Shown here one piece after another: positions 9,562-18,453 of a stretch of 64,000 nt of DNA (position 1 is its first letter; each line of letters begins with the position of its first letter). The notes below the pieces were generated by a model. It ran no database searches. It was not told where the DNA came from and saw nothing but the letters and a program-made list of their open reading frames with translations. Origin of the DNA: Viridibacillus arenosi (GTDB lineage: Bacteria > Bacillota > Bacilli > Bacillales_A > Planococcaceae); contig NZ_MSPW01000004.1 in NCBI RefSeq assembly GCF_001955655.1, positions 62,001 to 126,000 on the forward strand, in the 5' to 3' direction. A program made the position numbers and the translations under genes.

Positions 9562-10806
9562 TTGATTGAAATAAAGGGTTTGTATACAAATGCGAAAATA
9601 TTTTCCCATATTAAACAGGACAAAGCAGTAGAACAAGTTCAAGAATTATGCGACCAACAATTTTTAAACGATGCGAAAATTCGTATTATGCCTGATTATC
9701 ATGCTGGTAAAGGTTGTGTCATTGGTACAACTATCGTCTTAAAAGATAAAGTCGTTCCAAACCTAGTAGGAGTGGATGTTGGCTGCGGAGTACATGTGAC
9801 AAAGATTGCACCAATCGACATCGACTTCCAAAAGCTTGATGATACTGTAAAACAATATGTTCCATCCGGCACCAATTTACATGATAACGACAGTATTCGA
9901 TACGTCACAGGCAACTTCCCTAAAGCACAGCAATTTATAGCTTCTCATATTTTAAATGATGAAAGAAGTAAGCTTAGTCTCGGAACATTAGGTGGAGGTA
10001 ATCATTTTATCGAAGTATCTCAAGATGAGGATGGCTACCTGTATCTATGCATTCATACAGGTAGCCGCTCAGTAGGTGCTAAAATAGCTACTTATTATCA
10101 AAAGATAGCATATGAAAAAATACAACACCGCGATGTATCAGGAATAGTAGCTGCTTTAAAAGAGCAAGGGCGCTTTCAAGAAATTCAACCTGCCCTTAAG
10201 AAATACCAAAAAGAAACACCACTTATTCCAAAGGAACTTGCTTATGTACAAGGTGAAGATTTTCAAAATTATATCCATGATATGAAGCTTGCACAGCAAT
10301 ACGCAAAAGAAAATCGTCGACAAATTGCGCGTTCTATTATTGAACATTTAGATCTTGAAAAGTATTTAGTTGAAGAATTTGATTCTATTCACAATTATAT
10401 CGATACTGACAATATGATCTTAAGAAAAGGTGCCATTTCTGCGCAAAAGGGGGAACAGCTCATTATACCTATTAATATGCGTGACGGCTCCATTATCGCC
10501 TATGGGCAGGGAAATGAAGATTGGAACTATTCAGCCCCACACGGTGCAGGGCGTATTATGAGCCGTACTCAAGCGAATAAAAATTTAAATCTTGAAGAAT
10601 ATCAAAAAACAATGGCTGGTATTTGGACATCATCAGTTAATAAGGAAACGCTTGATGAAGCGCCAATGGCTTATAAACCAATGGAAGAAATTCTTGAAAA
10701 TGTCCGTAATACTGTTGATGTCAAAACTATCATTAAGCCTGTTTATAACTTTAAAGCGAGTGAGAATGAGTGGCCATCTTATCGCCGTAAGAAACGTTCT
10801 AAATAA
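9562..10806 (+). CDS. rtcB: RtcB-family RNA ligase (3'-phosphate RNA-splicing ligase)
   Basis: RtcB joins RNA ends bearing 2',3'-cyclic or 3'-phosphate to 5'-hydroxyl ends using GTP and Mn2+. The hallmark motifs are present: PDYHAGKGCVIGTT, VGVDVGCGVHV (metal-binding Asp72 and Cys75), LGGGNHFIEV, HTGSRSVG and SAPHGAGRIMSR. In the last, His327 is the expected guanylation site. The longest frame begins at ATG 9553, but AAGGAG ends at 9552 with no spacer. TTG 9562 sits 9 bases from it and is preferred. The protein is about 414 aa, a usual length for bacterial RtcB2-like forms. No RtcA, archease or RtcR regulator is beside it. It probably serves stress or tRNA repair, which is inference. Confidence 0.92.
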   Translation: MIEIKGLYTNAKIFSHIKQDKAVEQVQELCDQQFLNDAKIRIMPDYHAGKGCVIGTTIVLKDKVVPNLVGVDVGCGVHVTKIAPIDIDFQKLDDTVKQYVPSGTNLHDNDSIRYVTGNFPKAQQFIASHILNDERSKLSLGTLGGGNHFIEVSQDEDGYLYLCIHTGSRSVGAKIATYYQKIAYEKIQHRDVSGIVAALKEQGRFQEIQPALKKYQKETPLIPKELAYVQGEDFQNYIHDMKLAQQYAKENRRQIARSIIEHLDLEKYLVEEFDSIHNYIDTDNMILRKGAISAQKGEQLIIPINMRDGSIIAYGQGNEDWNYSAPHGAGRIMSRTQANKNLNLEEYQKTMAGIWTSSVNKETLDEAPMAYKPMEEILENVRNTVDVKTIIKPVYNFKASENEWPSYRRKKRSK

Positions 10807-10894
10807 TTTTTGATCAGAAATGGAACTTGTCCTAATGTTACTTCGTATATAGAGAAGATAGAATAAAATCTTAACATTAGTGGAGGAACAAAAT

Positions 10895-11509
10895 ATGCTT
10901 AAAAAATTTGCCTCAGATGCACTAGGTCTTTCTGATATTGGGATTGTCGTACCAAAAGAAAATTTCGACAAAACAGAAGCCGACGATTTCGTTCTACACG
11001 AATCAGGTGAAGTTGTTTACTTCCTAATCAAAACGAAAGCAGACGAATATTGTTTCACAAATAAAGCACTGATACACGTAGACGGTGAAAATGCGATTAG
11101 TAAAAAGCGTCTATTAAAGCGCTATGACTATCAACATAGCACAATTACAGATGTTATGTTAGAAACTGCAGGCACAATCGATCTAGATATCGAAATTAAA
11201 TTCACTATTAACAATATTCCAATGTCCATCGATATTCACAAAAAATTCGACACAGAAATTAAAGATTTATATAAAGCACTTCATGCAATTTCAGTAGAAA
11301 TGAAAAACAACACACAATACTTTGAAATAGCTCAAAACAGCTTAACGTATGCAGCAGAGTCAATCGGCAAAGTAGAGAGTAATGTAGTAACACCGGCTCA
11401 ATCATTTGAACAAATTGCTCGCTTCGCTAACGATTGGGTTCTTCAAAACAAAAAGCAATATGTTAAAGAAGATTACAGAGAAATATTTGAGTTATATATT
11501 AATCACTAA
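10895..11509 (+). CDS. YvbH-like bacterial PH-domain protein
   Basis: This cytoplasmic protein of about 204 aa resembles B. subtilis YvbH. It has an N-terminal bacterial pleckstrin-homology-like domain (about 1-125; segments include FTNKALIHVDGENAISKKRLLKRYDY and DLDIEIKFTINNIPMSIDI). A C-terminal helical region (about 130-204) resembles the YvbH oligomerisation extension. No enzymatic motif is seen and the role is unknown. The GTG at 10880 overlaps the ribosome binding site; ATG 10895, 7 bases after GGAGGA, is the real start. It is probably its own unit, with a terminator directly after its stop. Confidence is good for the family and low for any function. Confidence 0.82.
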   Translation: MLKKFASDALGLSDIGIVVPKENFDKTEADDFVLHESGEVVYFLIKTKADEYCFTNKALIHVDGENAISKKRLLKRYDYQHSTITDVMLETAGTIDLDIEIKFTINNIPMSIDIHKKFDTEIKDLYKALHAISVEMKNNTQYFEIAQNSLTYAAESIGKVESNVVTPAQSFEQIARFANDWVLQNKKQYVKEDYREIFELYINH

Positions 11510-11510
11510 T

Positions 11511-11550
11511 AAAAAAGAAGTTATCCACTTTAGTGGATAACTTCTTTTTT
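11511..11550 (+). terminator. Intrinsic terminator after the YvbH-like gene
   Basis: An 18-base perfect stem runs from AAAAAAGAAGTTATCCAC to its complement, with a 4-base loop and a T6 tract. It begins 2 bases after the stop codon. Confidence 0.88.
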
Positions 11551-11651
11551 AGTGACTAGTAAAAGCATTTCTAGCAATATAATTTAAATATTAAGACTCC
11601 TTAATTATTCACTTAGTTGTAGTAAAGTAAATAAATCAGGAGGGAAACAAC

Positions 11652-12197
11652 GTGTCACAAAATGCATCACCAAAACAAAAATCAAAAACGCTATCGTACA
11701 TCGCTAAAATGAGAGGTAAAGGCAATTCACCGCTGAAAACAAATTGGAAAGATATACTGACAGCTTTAATTGGTTGTTATATCACGATCTTTGTTCTCCT
11801 TGAACTAACGAAAATGACTAATACGCTATGGTTTATGGCACCTTTTGGTTCAAGTTGTTTATTAGCCTTTGCTTTTTGGAACGGACCACTATCACAGCCA
11901 CGTAATATTATTGGAAGTCATGTATTAACAAGTGCAGTTGGTATCATTATACTAAACCTTTTTGGTAACGAGCCTTGGGCAATTGCTCTAGCAGTAGCGT
12001 TAGCTATAGCACTTATTATGATTACTAAGACAACACATCCACCAGCAGGAGCCAATCCAGTTATAATAATGCTGGGTAACTACAGCTGGCATTATATCAT
12101 TACTCCTGTATTAATAGGTTCACTAATAATTGTTATTTTCGCACTCATAATAAATAACATGAGAAGCACAAGAAGATATCCAACTTTCTGGTGGTGA
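11652..12197 (+). CDS. HPP-family integral membrane protein
   Basis: This 181-residue membrane protein belongs to the HPP family, named for the motif seen here in TKTTHPPAGANPVIIMLG. It has about five hydrophobic segments: the conserved LWFMAPFGSSCLLAFAFW, PLSQPRNIIGSH followed by a helix, an alanine-rich helix, the HPP loop, and a C-terminal helix near 155-175. Some cyanobacterial members transport nitrite; the function of Firmicute members is not established. The GTG start at 11652 has AGGAGG 7 bases upstream. The N-terminal 30 residues are charged and cytoplasmic. It is a single-gene unit ended by the hairpin at 12331. Confidence 0.85.
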   Translation: MSQNASPKQKSKTLSYIAKMRGKGNSPLKTNWKDILTALIGCYITIFVLLELTKMTNTLWFMAPFGSSCLLAFAFWNGPLSQPRNIIGSHVLTSAVGIIILNLFGNEPWAIALAVALAIALIMITKTTHPPAGANPVIIMLGNYSWHYIITPVLIGSLIIVIFALIINNMRSTRRYPTFWW

Positions 12198-12330
12198 CAA
12201 AATCTACCCAAAATTGGTTAATAATTTTTAGATTAAAACAGCTAACTTAGAAGTGCCTGTTTTAATTTATAAAATTATTGTTCACAGTGAATCATTTTAT
12301 AGTTAGTGAATTATTTAGGTATTTATATGA

Positions 12331-12376
12331 AAAATCCGACATCGCTAAGTTATTGGCAGGTTGTCGGATTTTTTAT
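12331..12376 (+). terminator. Intrinsic terminator after the HPP gene
   Basis: AAAATCCGACA pairs with TGTCGGATTTT, followed by a T-rich tract. It lies about 130 bases after the stop. The rest of the 12198-12586 spacer is AT-rich and holds only this hairpin and the opposing one at 12557. Confidence 0.75.
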
Positions 12377-12556
12377 TTAAATGAATGAAAAAAAAGAGCA
12401 CCTAACCGAGTGTTAGAAGCTCAAAAACAAGTTTATACTCACATGAAGTTCGAACTTTACCGAATTAAAAAACGATAAAATTACCGAACGATTGAAATCT
12501 TATCAAATTTTAGTGATTGAGTCAAGCTTTGGATATGTTAGGTTTCTAAAAATAAA

Positions 12557-12579
12557 AGAGCTTCTATTAAAGAAGCTCT
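12557..12579 (-). terminator. Intrinsic terminator for the leftward membrane-protein gene
   Basis: The perfect arms AGAGCTTCT/AGAAGCTCT lie just past the stop of the minus-strand gene at 12587. On that strand they are followed by TTTTATTTTTAG. Confidence 0.7.
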
Positions 12580-12586
12580 AACTACA

Positions 12587-13084
12587 TCACTCATTTTTTT
12601 TAGCTTGCTCTGGTTTTTCATAACTAAATACGGCCACAATAATATATAAAAGTACAAATATAATAATAGAACCAGTCCATGTTACATCAATTCGACTAAA
12701 GCTCATTACTAATAAACTTTTAAAAAGGATAGCACAAACAGTAGTTTGTATGGCATAACTAATAACTGCTACCGGTTTTGACCAAAGTAGATTAAAACTC
12801 GCAACGACAAATAAATTTATGAAGTCCACCAAGAACATCATTGCGGCAATCAATATTAAAAACCATCCGTAATATAATCCATTTCTATACCACTGTTCGT
12901 AAATTTGTATAGATGCTAAATCATACTTAGCCAATAAATTATACAAACCAAAAAATCCGAAGAGCGGTACAGTCACTACTAAAAAAAGTCCAAGAATTAA
13001 TATAAATATCAAAATCAGAAGTGCTGACCATCCAGATACACGGATTTTTATTTTTTTATTTTTAAACATAAAACCCTTCTTCAC
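12587..13084 (-). CDS. Small four-helix integral membrane protein, possibly YrvL-like
   Basis: This is a 165-residue predicted membrane protein with four hydrophobic segments: about 17-45, 70-92, 103-128 and 134-155. A basic N-terminus (KKGFMFKNKKIKIR) suggests it stays inside the cell. The segment FGFFGLYNLLAKYDLASI, followed by a four-helix layout, is reminiscent of the YrvL family of small Bacillus membrane regulators. I could not confirm this by eye and give it no symbol. It is transcribed alone, with a clear terminator just after its stop. No partner gene suggests a role. Confidence 0.65.
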   Translation of the reverse strand: MKKGFMFKNKKIKIRVSGWSALLILIFILILGLFLVVTVPLFGFFGLYNLLAKYDLASIQIYEQWYRNGLYYGWFLILIAAMMFLVDFINLFVVASFNLLWSKPVAVISYAIQTTVCAILFKSLLVMSFSRIDVTWTGSIIIFVLLYIIVAVFSYEKPEQAKKNE

Positions 13085-13285
13085 CTACTCATGACGCAAC
13101 TTATGCGCCTCTCTTTAACCCCAAATTAATACTCTCTATTCATTTCATACCTTTCATTATAAATCAGGAATGCTTACAATGCACCTGAATGCTATATCAG
13201 AGTATTAGAAGATAATAGAAAGTGGCTAGTGAGCGATGGAATAGCACAGAGGTAAAAGAACTATTAGCTACTTATAAAAAAATCT

Positions 13286-13582
13286 TCATCCACGTATTCT
13301 TTTGTACGTTTGAATAAATTGAGTTGGATCCACTTCGATTTCGAACATGAATACTCCTTGGTTTGTATGCAAATAAAATAATCCGGACCCACTAGAGAAA
13401 GGTTTATATGACATGTCATGAACATGTTCTAACTTAAAGATTTTTTTGGCAGTTGAAACTGAATCGGTATACAAGTGTATGTGGTGAGTAGTACGTTGTG
13501 TTGTTTGTTCAAACCAACCTGTAATCCGCTCTACTAAATGATATTTGATGGCGCATATAGCTGTGTTATTTTGTTGAGTCAT
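13286..13582 (-). CDS. Small hypothetical protein, PH-like segment
   Basis: This is a 98-residue cytoplasmic protein of unknown function. The longest frame starts earlier, but a GGAGGT motif 7 bases before the internal ATG at 13582 marks the real start (MTQQNNTAICAIKYHL). The first half is polar and rich in His and Thr. The second half, FKLEHVHDMSYKPFSSGSG then LFYLHTNQGVFMFEIEVDP, looks like the beta strands of a small PH- or YokE-like fold. That is a pattern impression only. It sits alone between the membrane-protein gene and the blaI operon. It is probably a real gene, given the good ribosome binding site. Confidence 0.6.
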   Translation of the reverse strand: MTQQNNTAICAIKYHLVERITGWFEQTTQRTTHHIHLYTDSVSTAKKIFKLEHVHDMSYKPFSSGSGLFYLHTNQGVFMFEIEVDPTQFIQTYKRIRG

Positions 13583-13751
13583 GACGATACCTCCAATCAT
13601 AAGATGCCCATGATAGAAAAACTATACGCATATCTTAACAGTTTTCTAATTAAAGAATGTTATTTGAACCCTCAAATTTAATGAATTCATAATATATTTA
13701 ATAATTAAAGATGATAAATGATGTTAATAAATAGTATTTGGTTAACAATTC

Positions 13752-13780
13752 TTGACTGGAAATAGACGTAACACTACAAT
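13752..13780 (+). promoter_or_regulatory. Sigma-A promoter of the blaI-bdb operon, possible BlaI half-sites
   Basis: TTGACT and TACAAT are separated by exactly 17 bases, 24 bases before the blaI-like start. A short dyad, GTA-N4-TAC (about 13769-13778), overlaps the -10 box. It recalls the TACA/TGTA half-sites bound by BlaI-family repressors, so autorepression is plausible. The dyad is weak evidence. Confidence 0.6.
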
Positions 13781-13803
13781 GAGTAATGTGAGGTGAACAA
13801 GTC

Positions 13804-14217
13804 GTGAGGATTCGAAAATTCAAAATGAACGAAAGTGGGTTAAATCGTTTTTTTGGCCCTCTAGAAGCAAAGATTATGGACATTTTATGGAACGATGTAG
13901 AAATGACCATCAAAGATGTTCAACAAACACTTGATCAAGAAAAGTTGACGAACTTTAACACAGTCATGACAGTCATGAATCGATTAGTAGACAAGGGAAT
14001 TCTTCAAAAGAGAACAGAAGGTAGATCGTCTTTGTATAAGCCAGTTCTCTCGAGAGATGACTTTTTGAATACACAATCTAAAGAAATGACTAATGAGCTA
14101 ATTGACGAGTTTGGTAATGTTGTAGTTAGCCATATGCTTGATGCATTAGAAGATGTCGATGATGATCTTGTAGCTATGCTTGAGAAAAAAATTAAAGAAC
14201 TGAAAAAGGACATGTAA
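13804..14217 (+). CDS. BlaI/MecI/CopY-family winged-helix repressor
   Basis: This 137-residue repressor has the BlaI signature LEAKIMDILWNDVEMTIKDVQ, followed by the recognition region FNTVMTVMNRLVDKGILQKR and a wing GRSSLYKPVLSRDDF. The acidic C-terminal dimerisation segment is at about 85-137. In BlaI and MecI the repressor is cleaved after a BlaR1-type metalloprotease is activated. Exactly such a protease gene follows after 3 bases. GTG 13804 is chosen as the start because GAGGTGA lies 8 bases upstream; ATG 13828 is an alternative. No beta-lactamase gene is present in the operon. The presumed targets are its own promoter and the thiol-oxidase genes downstream. Confidence 0.9.
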   Translation: MRIRKFKMNESGLNRFFGPLEAKIMDILWNDVEMTIKDVQQTLDQEKLTNFNTVMTVMNRLVDKGILQKRTEGRSSLYKPVLSRDDFLNTQSKEMTNELIDEFGNVVVSHMLDALEDVDDDLVAMLEKKIKELKKDM

Positions 14218-14220
14218 CGT

Positions 14221-15069
14221 ATGTACAAACGTCACTCGTCTATCACCCTCATCGTATCACTCATTATTTCGGGAATTATTTTTTTAGAAATGGGTTTATA
14301 TTTCGTAGCAAAGATAGCTGGTTGGACTGTTCAATACAATCTTGTAGCCGTCTGTCATAGCTGGATGAGGATAGCAGGATTGTCTTCACTGGACTATATA
14401 CTTGATATACTGGTCGGCTATACACTGATTTTGACTATATGGAAAATAGGATCTCAATTCTATCATGCTATTCGTATGAAAAAGAGATTTAAGCAATATA
14501 GAGAGAATATGCTTACACTCAATATGAATTGTATATATAGCCAAGGTAAAGAGGTATTGCTTGTCATTTCTCATCCTACACCATTAGCACTTACTATTGG
14601 GTTTATAAGACCAAAGATCGTCTTATCAACAGGTTTGATGAATCTTATATCTGACGAAGAGTTAGAAGCGGTTATTTCACACGAGATGTACCATAAGGAA
14701 AATCGAGATCCACTTAAAATCTTTTTAATGGAACTCTGTTCATCTACAATGTGGTATATTCCGATTTTAGATTGGTGTAATCAGAAATATAAAATCATGA
14801 AAGAATTACTAGCAGATGAATATGCTATTGAAAAACAGCAGACATCTGTGCACTTGGGTAGTGCCTTGTTGAAGATGTTAAAAGTAAGTAAGTATGAAAA
14901 AATGCCTTTTTCTTATGCATCATTTGCAGATACATCTGTTAACTATCGAATTGGCTTTATTTTAGATCCGTTAAGAGAAATTCAATGGAATTTACCAGTG
15001 AAAATGTTAGTAATCTCTTTAGTAGTTTTTAGCTTTATTTGTTCTTTATTTATTTACGCCTTGGCGTAA
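14221..15069 (+). CDS. M56-family (BlaR1/MecR1-like) membrane metalloprotease without sensor domain
   Basis: This 282-residue membrane protease has transmembrane helices at about 10-32 and 57-77, a cytoplasmic zinc metalloprotease domain and a final helix at about 262-281. The catalytic motif is H154-E-M-Y-H158, with a third ligand likely at E200 in KELLADEYA. BlaR1 and MecR1 carry a C-terminal extracellular penicillin-binding sensor. This protein ends straight after the last helix and has none, so its trigger must be different or supplied by another protein. It starts 3 bases after the BlaI-like gene. Together they form a regulator/anti-regulator pair in front of bdbD and bdbC. Confidence 0.88.
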   Translation: MYKRHSSITLIVSLIISGIIFLEMGLYFVAKIAGWTVQYNLVAVCHSWMRIAGLSSLDYILDILVGYTLILTIWKIGSQFYHAIRMKKRFKQYRENMLTLNMNCIYSQGKEVLLVISHPTPLALTIGFIRPKIVLSTGLMNLISDEELEAVISHEMYHKENRDPLKIFLMELCSSTMWYIPILDWCNQKYKIMKELLADEYAIEKQQTSVHLGSALLKMLKVSKYEKMPFSYASFADTSVNYRIGFILDPLREIQWNLPVKMLVISLVVFSFICSLFIYALA

Positions 15070-15122
15070 ATTTTTTACCCCAATACACTACGTAATGTAG
15101 TCTTGATTAGGAGTGCTTATTA

Positions 15123-15773
15123 ATGTCTAAGAAAATATTTTGGTTTGTAGGTATAGTAGTAGTTTGTATCGTAGGTATTATTTTTTTAACGAATTCTGCA
15201 GAAAAATCGGCAGAAATTGATTATAAAGGGCAACCGTTTTTAGGTGAAGCATCAGCACCCGTAGATATTATTGAATTCGGCGATTATAAATGTCCAAACT
15301 GTAAAGATTTTAATGATCAAATGGTCCCTGTTATTTATAAAGACTTTGTTGAAACAGGGAAAGCTAAGTTTTACTTTATGAATTATTCTTTTATAAATAT
15401 TGATTCAAATCGATCTGCTCAATTTGCTGAAACAGTCTATAAAGAGTTGGGAAATGAGAAGTTTTGGGCTTTCCATGAGCTACTGTTCAGTAAACAACCA
15501 ACAGATTTATCTTATGAAAAAGTAGATTTATATACTGAGGACTTTTTAGAAGAAGCATTATCTGAAATAGCCACTGAGAAAGAAACTAAAAAGGTAATGA
15601 AAGCTTTTGGTGAAAATGCGGGACAAGAAGCATGGGATAAAGATATGCAAATGGCAAAAAATCTCGGTGTCCAATCAACACCAACTATCTATATTGATGG
15701 CAAACAATTCACTGGAAAAACATACGATGATTTTGTGAGAAAGGTAGAAGAGGCGACTGCTAATGGTAAATAA
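15123..15773 (+). CDS. bdbD: DsbA-like extracytoplasmic thiol oxidase (BdbD type)
   Basis: This 216-residue thiol-disulfide oxidoreductase has an N-terminal membrane anchor (about 5-24) and a thioredoxin fold with an inserted helical domain. The active site is C57-P-N-C60 in EFGDYKCPNCKDF. The conserved cis-proline loop is GVQSTPTIYIDGK. It introduces disulfides into secreted proteins and is reoxidised by BdbC, whose gene overlaps its 3' end by 11 bases. The start has AGGAG about 10 bases upstream. Placement behind a BlaI/M56 pair suggests inducible expression, an unusual context compared with the competence-linked bdbDC of B. subtilis. Confidence 0.92.
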   Translation: MSKKIFWFVGIVVVCIVGIIFLTNSAEKSAEIDYKGQPFLGEASAPVDIIEFGDYKCPNCKDFNDQMVPVIYKDFVETGKAKFYFMNYSFINIDSNRSAQFAETVYKELGNEKFWAFHELLFSKQPTDLSYEKVDLYTEDFLEEALSEIATEKETKKVMKAFGENAGQEAWDKDMQMAKNLGVQSTPTIYIDGKQFTGKTYDDFVRKVEEATANGK

Positions 15774-16167
15774 AGCACTCCTCTTTGGCTGGATAACGTC
15801 GATTATAGCCATGATGGGTAGTTTGTTTTTTAGTGAAAAAATGGGTTTTATCCCATGTACACTTTGTTGGTATCAGCGGATATTAATGTACCCACTTGTC
15901 TTTTTCTTAGGGATGGCATTTTATAGGAATGATAAAGCGATTTATAAATATGTGCTTCCAATGTCGACTTTTGGGATGCTTCTCTCTGGCTATCATTATG
16001 CATTACAAAAGATACCATCCATGCATGAGTTCAGTACATGCACAAATGGAGTACCTTGCTCAGGGCAATATATTAATTGGTTTGGCTTTGTAACGATTCC
16101 ATTTTTATCTTTTATCGGTTTTACATTGATTACAATTTCGATGTTAGTACTATGGAAACGTAAATAA
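15763..16167 (+). CDS. bdbC: DsbB-like quinone-linked disulfide reductase partner (BdbC type)
   Basis: This four-helix membrane protein (134 aa) reoxidises BdbD and passes electrons to quinone. It has the two required cysteine pairs: C32/C35 in PCTLCWYQR and C93/C99 in STCTNGVPCSGQ. The helices lie at about 5-24, 40-56, 62-80 and 108-131. Length and layout match the DsbB/BdbC family. Its start lies inside the end of bdbD, implying translational coupling. The operon ends here with a strong terminator. Confidence 0.92.
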   Translation: MVNKALLFGWITSIIAMMGSLFFSEKMGFIPCTLCWYQRILMYPLVFFLGMAFYRNDKAIYKYVLPMSTFGMLLSGYHYALQKIPSMHEFSTCTNGVPCSGQYINWFGFVTIPFLSFIGFTLITISMLVLWKRK

Positions 16168-16172
16168 ATTAG

Positions 16173-16214
16173 AAAACGCCCACCTCTTATAAAACTTAGA
16201 GGTGGGCGTTTTTT
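16173..16214. terminator. Strong terminator between bdbC and the convergent sulfur operon
   Basis: A 15-base perfect GC-rich stem AAAACGCCCACCTCT with its complement is flanked by A and T runs on both sides. It probably serves both converging operons. Confidence 0.9.
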
Positions 16215-16217
16215 AAT

Positions 16218-16973
16218 TTAAATAAAGAATGAATAATCTTCAGGTAGCACACGTTTTAAAAATTTCTTCGTACGTTCTTCTTTAGGTTTAACGAAAATTT
16301 CATGAGGATTACCTTCCTCAACGACAACGCCACCATCCATAAAGATAACGCGGTTAGCTACATCTTTAGCAAAGGACATCTCATGAGTAACTACAAGCAT
16401 TGTTGTGCCTTCATTGGCGATATTCTTCATAACTGCAAGTACTTCACCAACAAGCTCTGGATCTAGAGCAGATGTAGGTTCATCAAAAAGAATAATATCA
16501 GGATTCAAAGCAACTGCACGTGCAATACCGACTCGTTGTTGTTGTCCACCTGATAGTTGGCTTGGATAAGCATCATATTTGTCGGTAAGACCAACTTTAC
16601 TTAAAGCTTTTTTACCGATTTCAATAGCTTCATTTTTTGGCACTTTACGTCCAATAATAAGGCCTTCTATGACGTTTTCAAGTGCAGTTTTATTGTTAAA
16701 TAGGTTGTAGTTTTGAAAGACAAATGCAATTTTCTGGCGAATAGCATGAATATCTTTTTTCTTTGCATCATGTAAATCTACATCAATTTCTCCGAAAGTA
16801 GCATGACCTTGATCTGCCTTTTCTAAAAAGTTAAGGCAACGAAGTAAAGTCGTTTTACCAGAACCACTAGGACCTAAGATGACGACAACATCCCCCTTAT
16901 CAATGGATAAGTCGACACCTTTTAATATTTCATTATTGCCAAATGATTTATGCACATTTTTAATATTTAACAT
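16218..16973 (-). CDS. Polar amino acid (cystine-type) ABC transporter ATP-binding protein
   Basis: This 251-residue ATPase energises the two permeases encoded just upstream. It has Walker [16 protein letters not shown] near residue 35, the Q-loop [11 protein letters not shown], signature [14 protein letters not shown], Walker [14 protein letters not shown] and H-loop [15 protein letters not shown]. Length and motifs match the GlnQ/TcyC/TcyN type. It is the last gene of a leftward five-gene operon whose leader is a SAM riboswitch, so the substrate is most likely cystine or another sulfur compound. That assignment rests on context. A terminator follows immediately. Confidence 0.9.
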   Translation of the reverse strand: MLNIKNVHKSFGNNEILKGVDLSIDKGDVVVILGPSGSGKTTLLRCLNFLEKADQGHATFGEIDVDLHDAKKKDIHAIRQKIAFVFQNYNLFNNKTALENVIEGLIIGRKVPKNEAIEIGKKALSKVGLTDKYDAYPSQLSGGQQQRVGIARAVALNPDIILFDEPTSALDPELVGEVLAVMKNIANEGTTMLVVTHEMSFAKDVANRVIFMDGGVVVEEGNPHEIFVKPKEERTKKFLKRVLPEDYSFFI

Positions 16974-16990
16974 ATTATCACACCCCAGTT

Positions 16991-17704
16991 TTAAGCATTT
17001 GCTAATTTATATTTTCGTAAGTGTTTTTCATACAATTTAAATCCATATTCGACAACACTACATAAGATTAAGTACACGATGAATATATCTATATATGCTT
17101 CAACATAGTTGTAACCTACGTTTGCAGCAACCTTAGCTTTCAATGTGATTTCCTGTAAAGACATTGCGTAACCAAGGGAAGTAGCTTTGATAAGGTTGAC
17201 GGTTGCTGTACAAATATTCGGTAGTGCTACCACAAGTGCTTGTGGAATGATGATACGTCGGTATGCTTGATAAGTCGTTAAGCCTACCGAATATGCAGCT
17301 TCTAACTGTCCTTTGTTGACTGTGCTCAGTGCAGAACGGAAAATCTCGATTAAAATGGCAGTAGTGCTAAATGAAAAGACGATAAAGGCGTACCAAATTG
17401 GGTGGATTTTATAGACATCAATAGCAATATCATATTTTTTAAATAGTGCGGTTAAAATTAATGGAACGCTACTATAGACGATGAAGATTTGAATAATAAT
17501 AGGAGTACCTCGTACAAAAGATACGTACACTTGAGTTAAACGTTGTATAAAAGGTATTCGATAAATACGTGTTAAAGCGAGTGAAAACGCAAGAGGTATA
17601 GCAATCAGTAAAGAAACAATAGTCACGAGTAGGGCCACTGGTACGCCAGACAATGCGACGAAAAATGTATCAATCAAAAATTTATAATTTAATCCTTCAG
17701 ACAT
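16991..17704 (-). CDS. Cystine-type amino acid ABC transporter permease (second)
   Basis: This 237-residue inner-membrane permease of the His/Glu/Gln family has about five helices. The family EAA loop is [22 protein letters not shown], which docks on the ATPase, and [13 protein letters not shown] is the conserved N-terminal motif. AAGGAGGT 5 bases before the ATG gives a strong start. It is paralogous to the permease encoded just upstream and the two probably form a heterodimer, as TcyL and TcyM do. Confidence 0.9.
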   Translation of the reverse strand: MSEGLNYKFLIDTFFVALSGVPVALLVTIVSLLIAIPLAFSLALTRIYRIPFIQRLTQVYVSFVRGTPIIIQIFIVYSSVPLILTALFKKYDIAIDVYKIHPIWYAFIVFSFSTTAILIEIFRSALSTVNKGQLEAAYSVGLTTYQAYRRIIIPQALVVALPNICTATVNLIKATSLGYAMSLQEITLKAKVAANVGYNYVEAYIDIFIVYLILCSVVEYGFKLYEKHLRKYKLANA

Positions 17705-17716
17705 GGGCGTACCTCC

Positions 17717-18424
17717 TTATGTTGTCTCCAAAGTTTTTTTACCTTTACTAAAGAATTTCTCTAGAATTGAGAAGAATTTTTCGATGATCAATGACAATAC
17801 CCAGTAGATGATTGCTAAAGCGATAAAAATTTCGAGAGCATGTGCATTTATATTGCTGGCGATAATGAGATTAGCTTTTCCAACGACATCAATAAGCCCG
17901 ATAGTATAAGCAAGTGCACCTTCTTGTAATAAGGCAATCATACCGTTACCAAGATTGGGGAGTGCTACAACTAAAGCTTGTGGAAAAATAATACGACGAT
18001 AGGCCTGAAAAGGTGTTAGGCCTACACTAACAGCTGCTTCGTATTGGCCCTTGTCAATTGAACCGTAAGAAGAACGAATTACTTCTGACATAATGGCTGC
18101 AAATTGTAGTGTGAAAGTTACGATAACAAATATGGCTGTATCAATATCATGGAAATTGAGGCCGAAATTTTCAGCTAATGCAGGTACACCATAATAAACG
18201 AGAAATAGTAAGACGATTGAAGGTGTACAACGCATGATAGTTGTATAGCCGTTTGCAAGTTTTTGAGCAATTCTACTGCTGCTCAGTTTGGCTATCGCAA
18301 GTAATAAACCGAAAAAAGAACCTAGTAAAATGGACAGACCTGCTATCATAAATGTCACCTTTAGAAAGGGGAGTAAAATAGGGAGTGACTCCCAGATGTA
18401 AGATGCATCAAAATATTTTTCCAT
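17717..18424 (-). CDS. Cystine-type amino acid ABC transporter permease (first)
   Basis: This 235-residue permease has the motifs RCTPSIVLLFLVYYG and EAAVSVGLTPFQAYRRIIFPQA, and about five transmembrane helices. It lies 12 bases before the second permease in the leftward sulfur operon. The gap of about 85 bases between it and the binding-protein gene holds a stable hairpin, which may lower permease expression relative to the binding protein. The role follows from family and from the SAM riboswitch upstream. Confidence 0.9.
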   Translation of the reverse strand: MEKYFDASYIWESLPILLPFLKVTFMIAGLSILLGSFFGLLLAIAKLSSSRIAQKLANGYTTIMRCTPSIVLLFLVYYGVPALAENFGLNFHDIDTAIFVIVTFTLQFAAIMSEVIRSSYGSIDKGQYEAAVSVGLTPFQAYRRIIFPQALVVALPNLGNGMIALLQEGALAYTIGLIDVVGKANLIIASNINAHALEIFIALAIIYWVLSLIIEKFFSILEKFFSKGKKTLETT

Positions 18425-18453
18425 ATGCTCACCATTTTCGTTTTGTATTGGAA

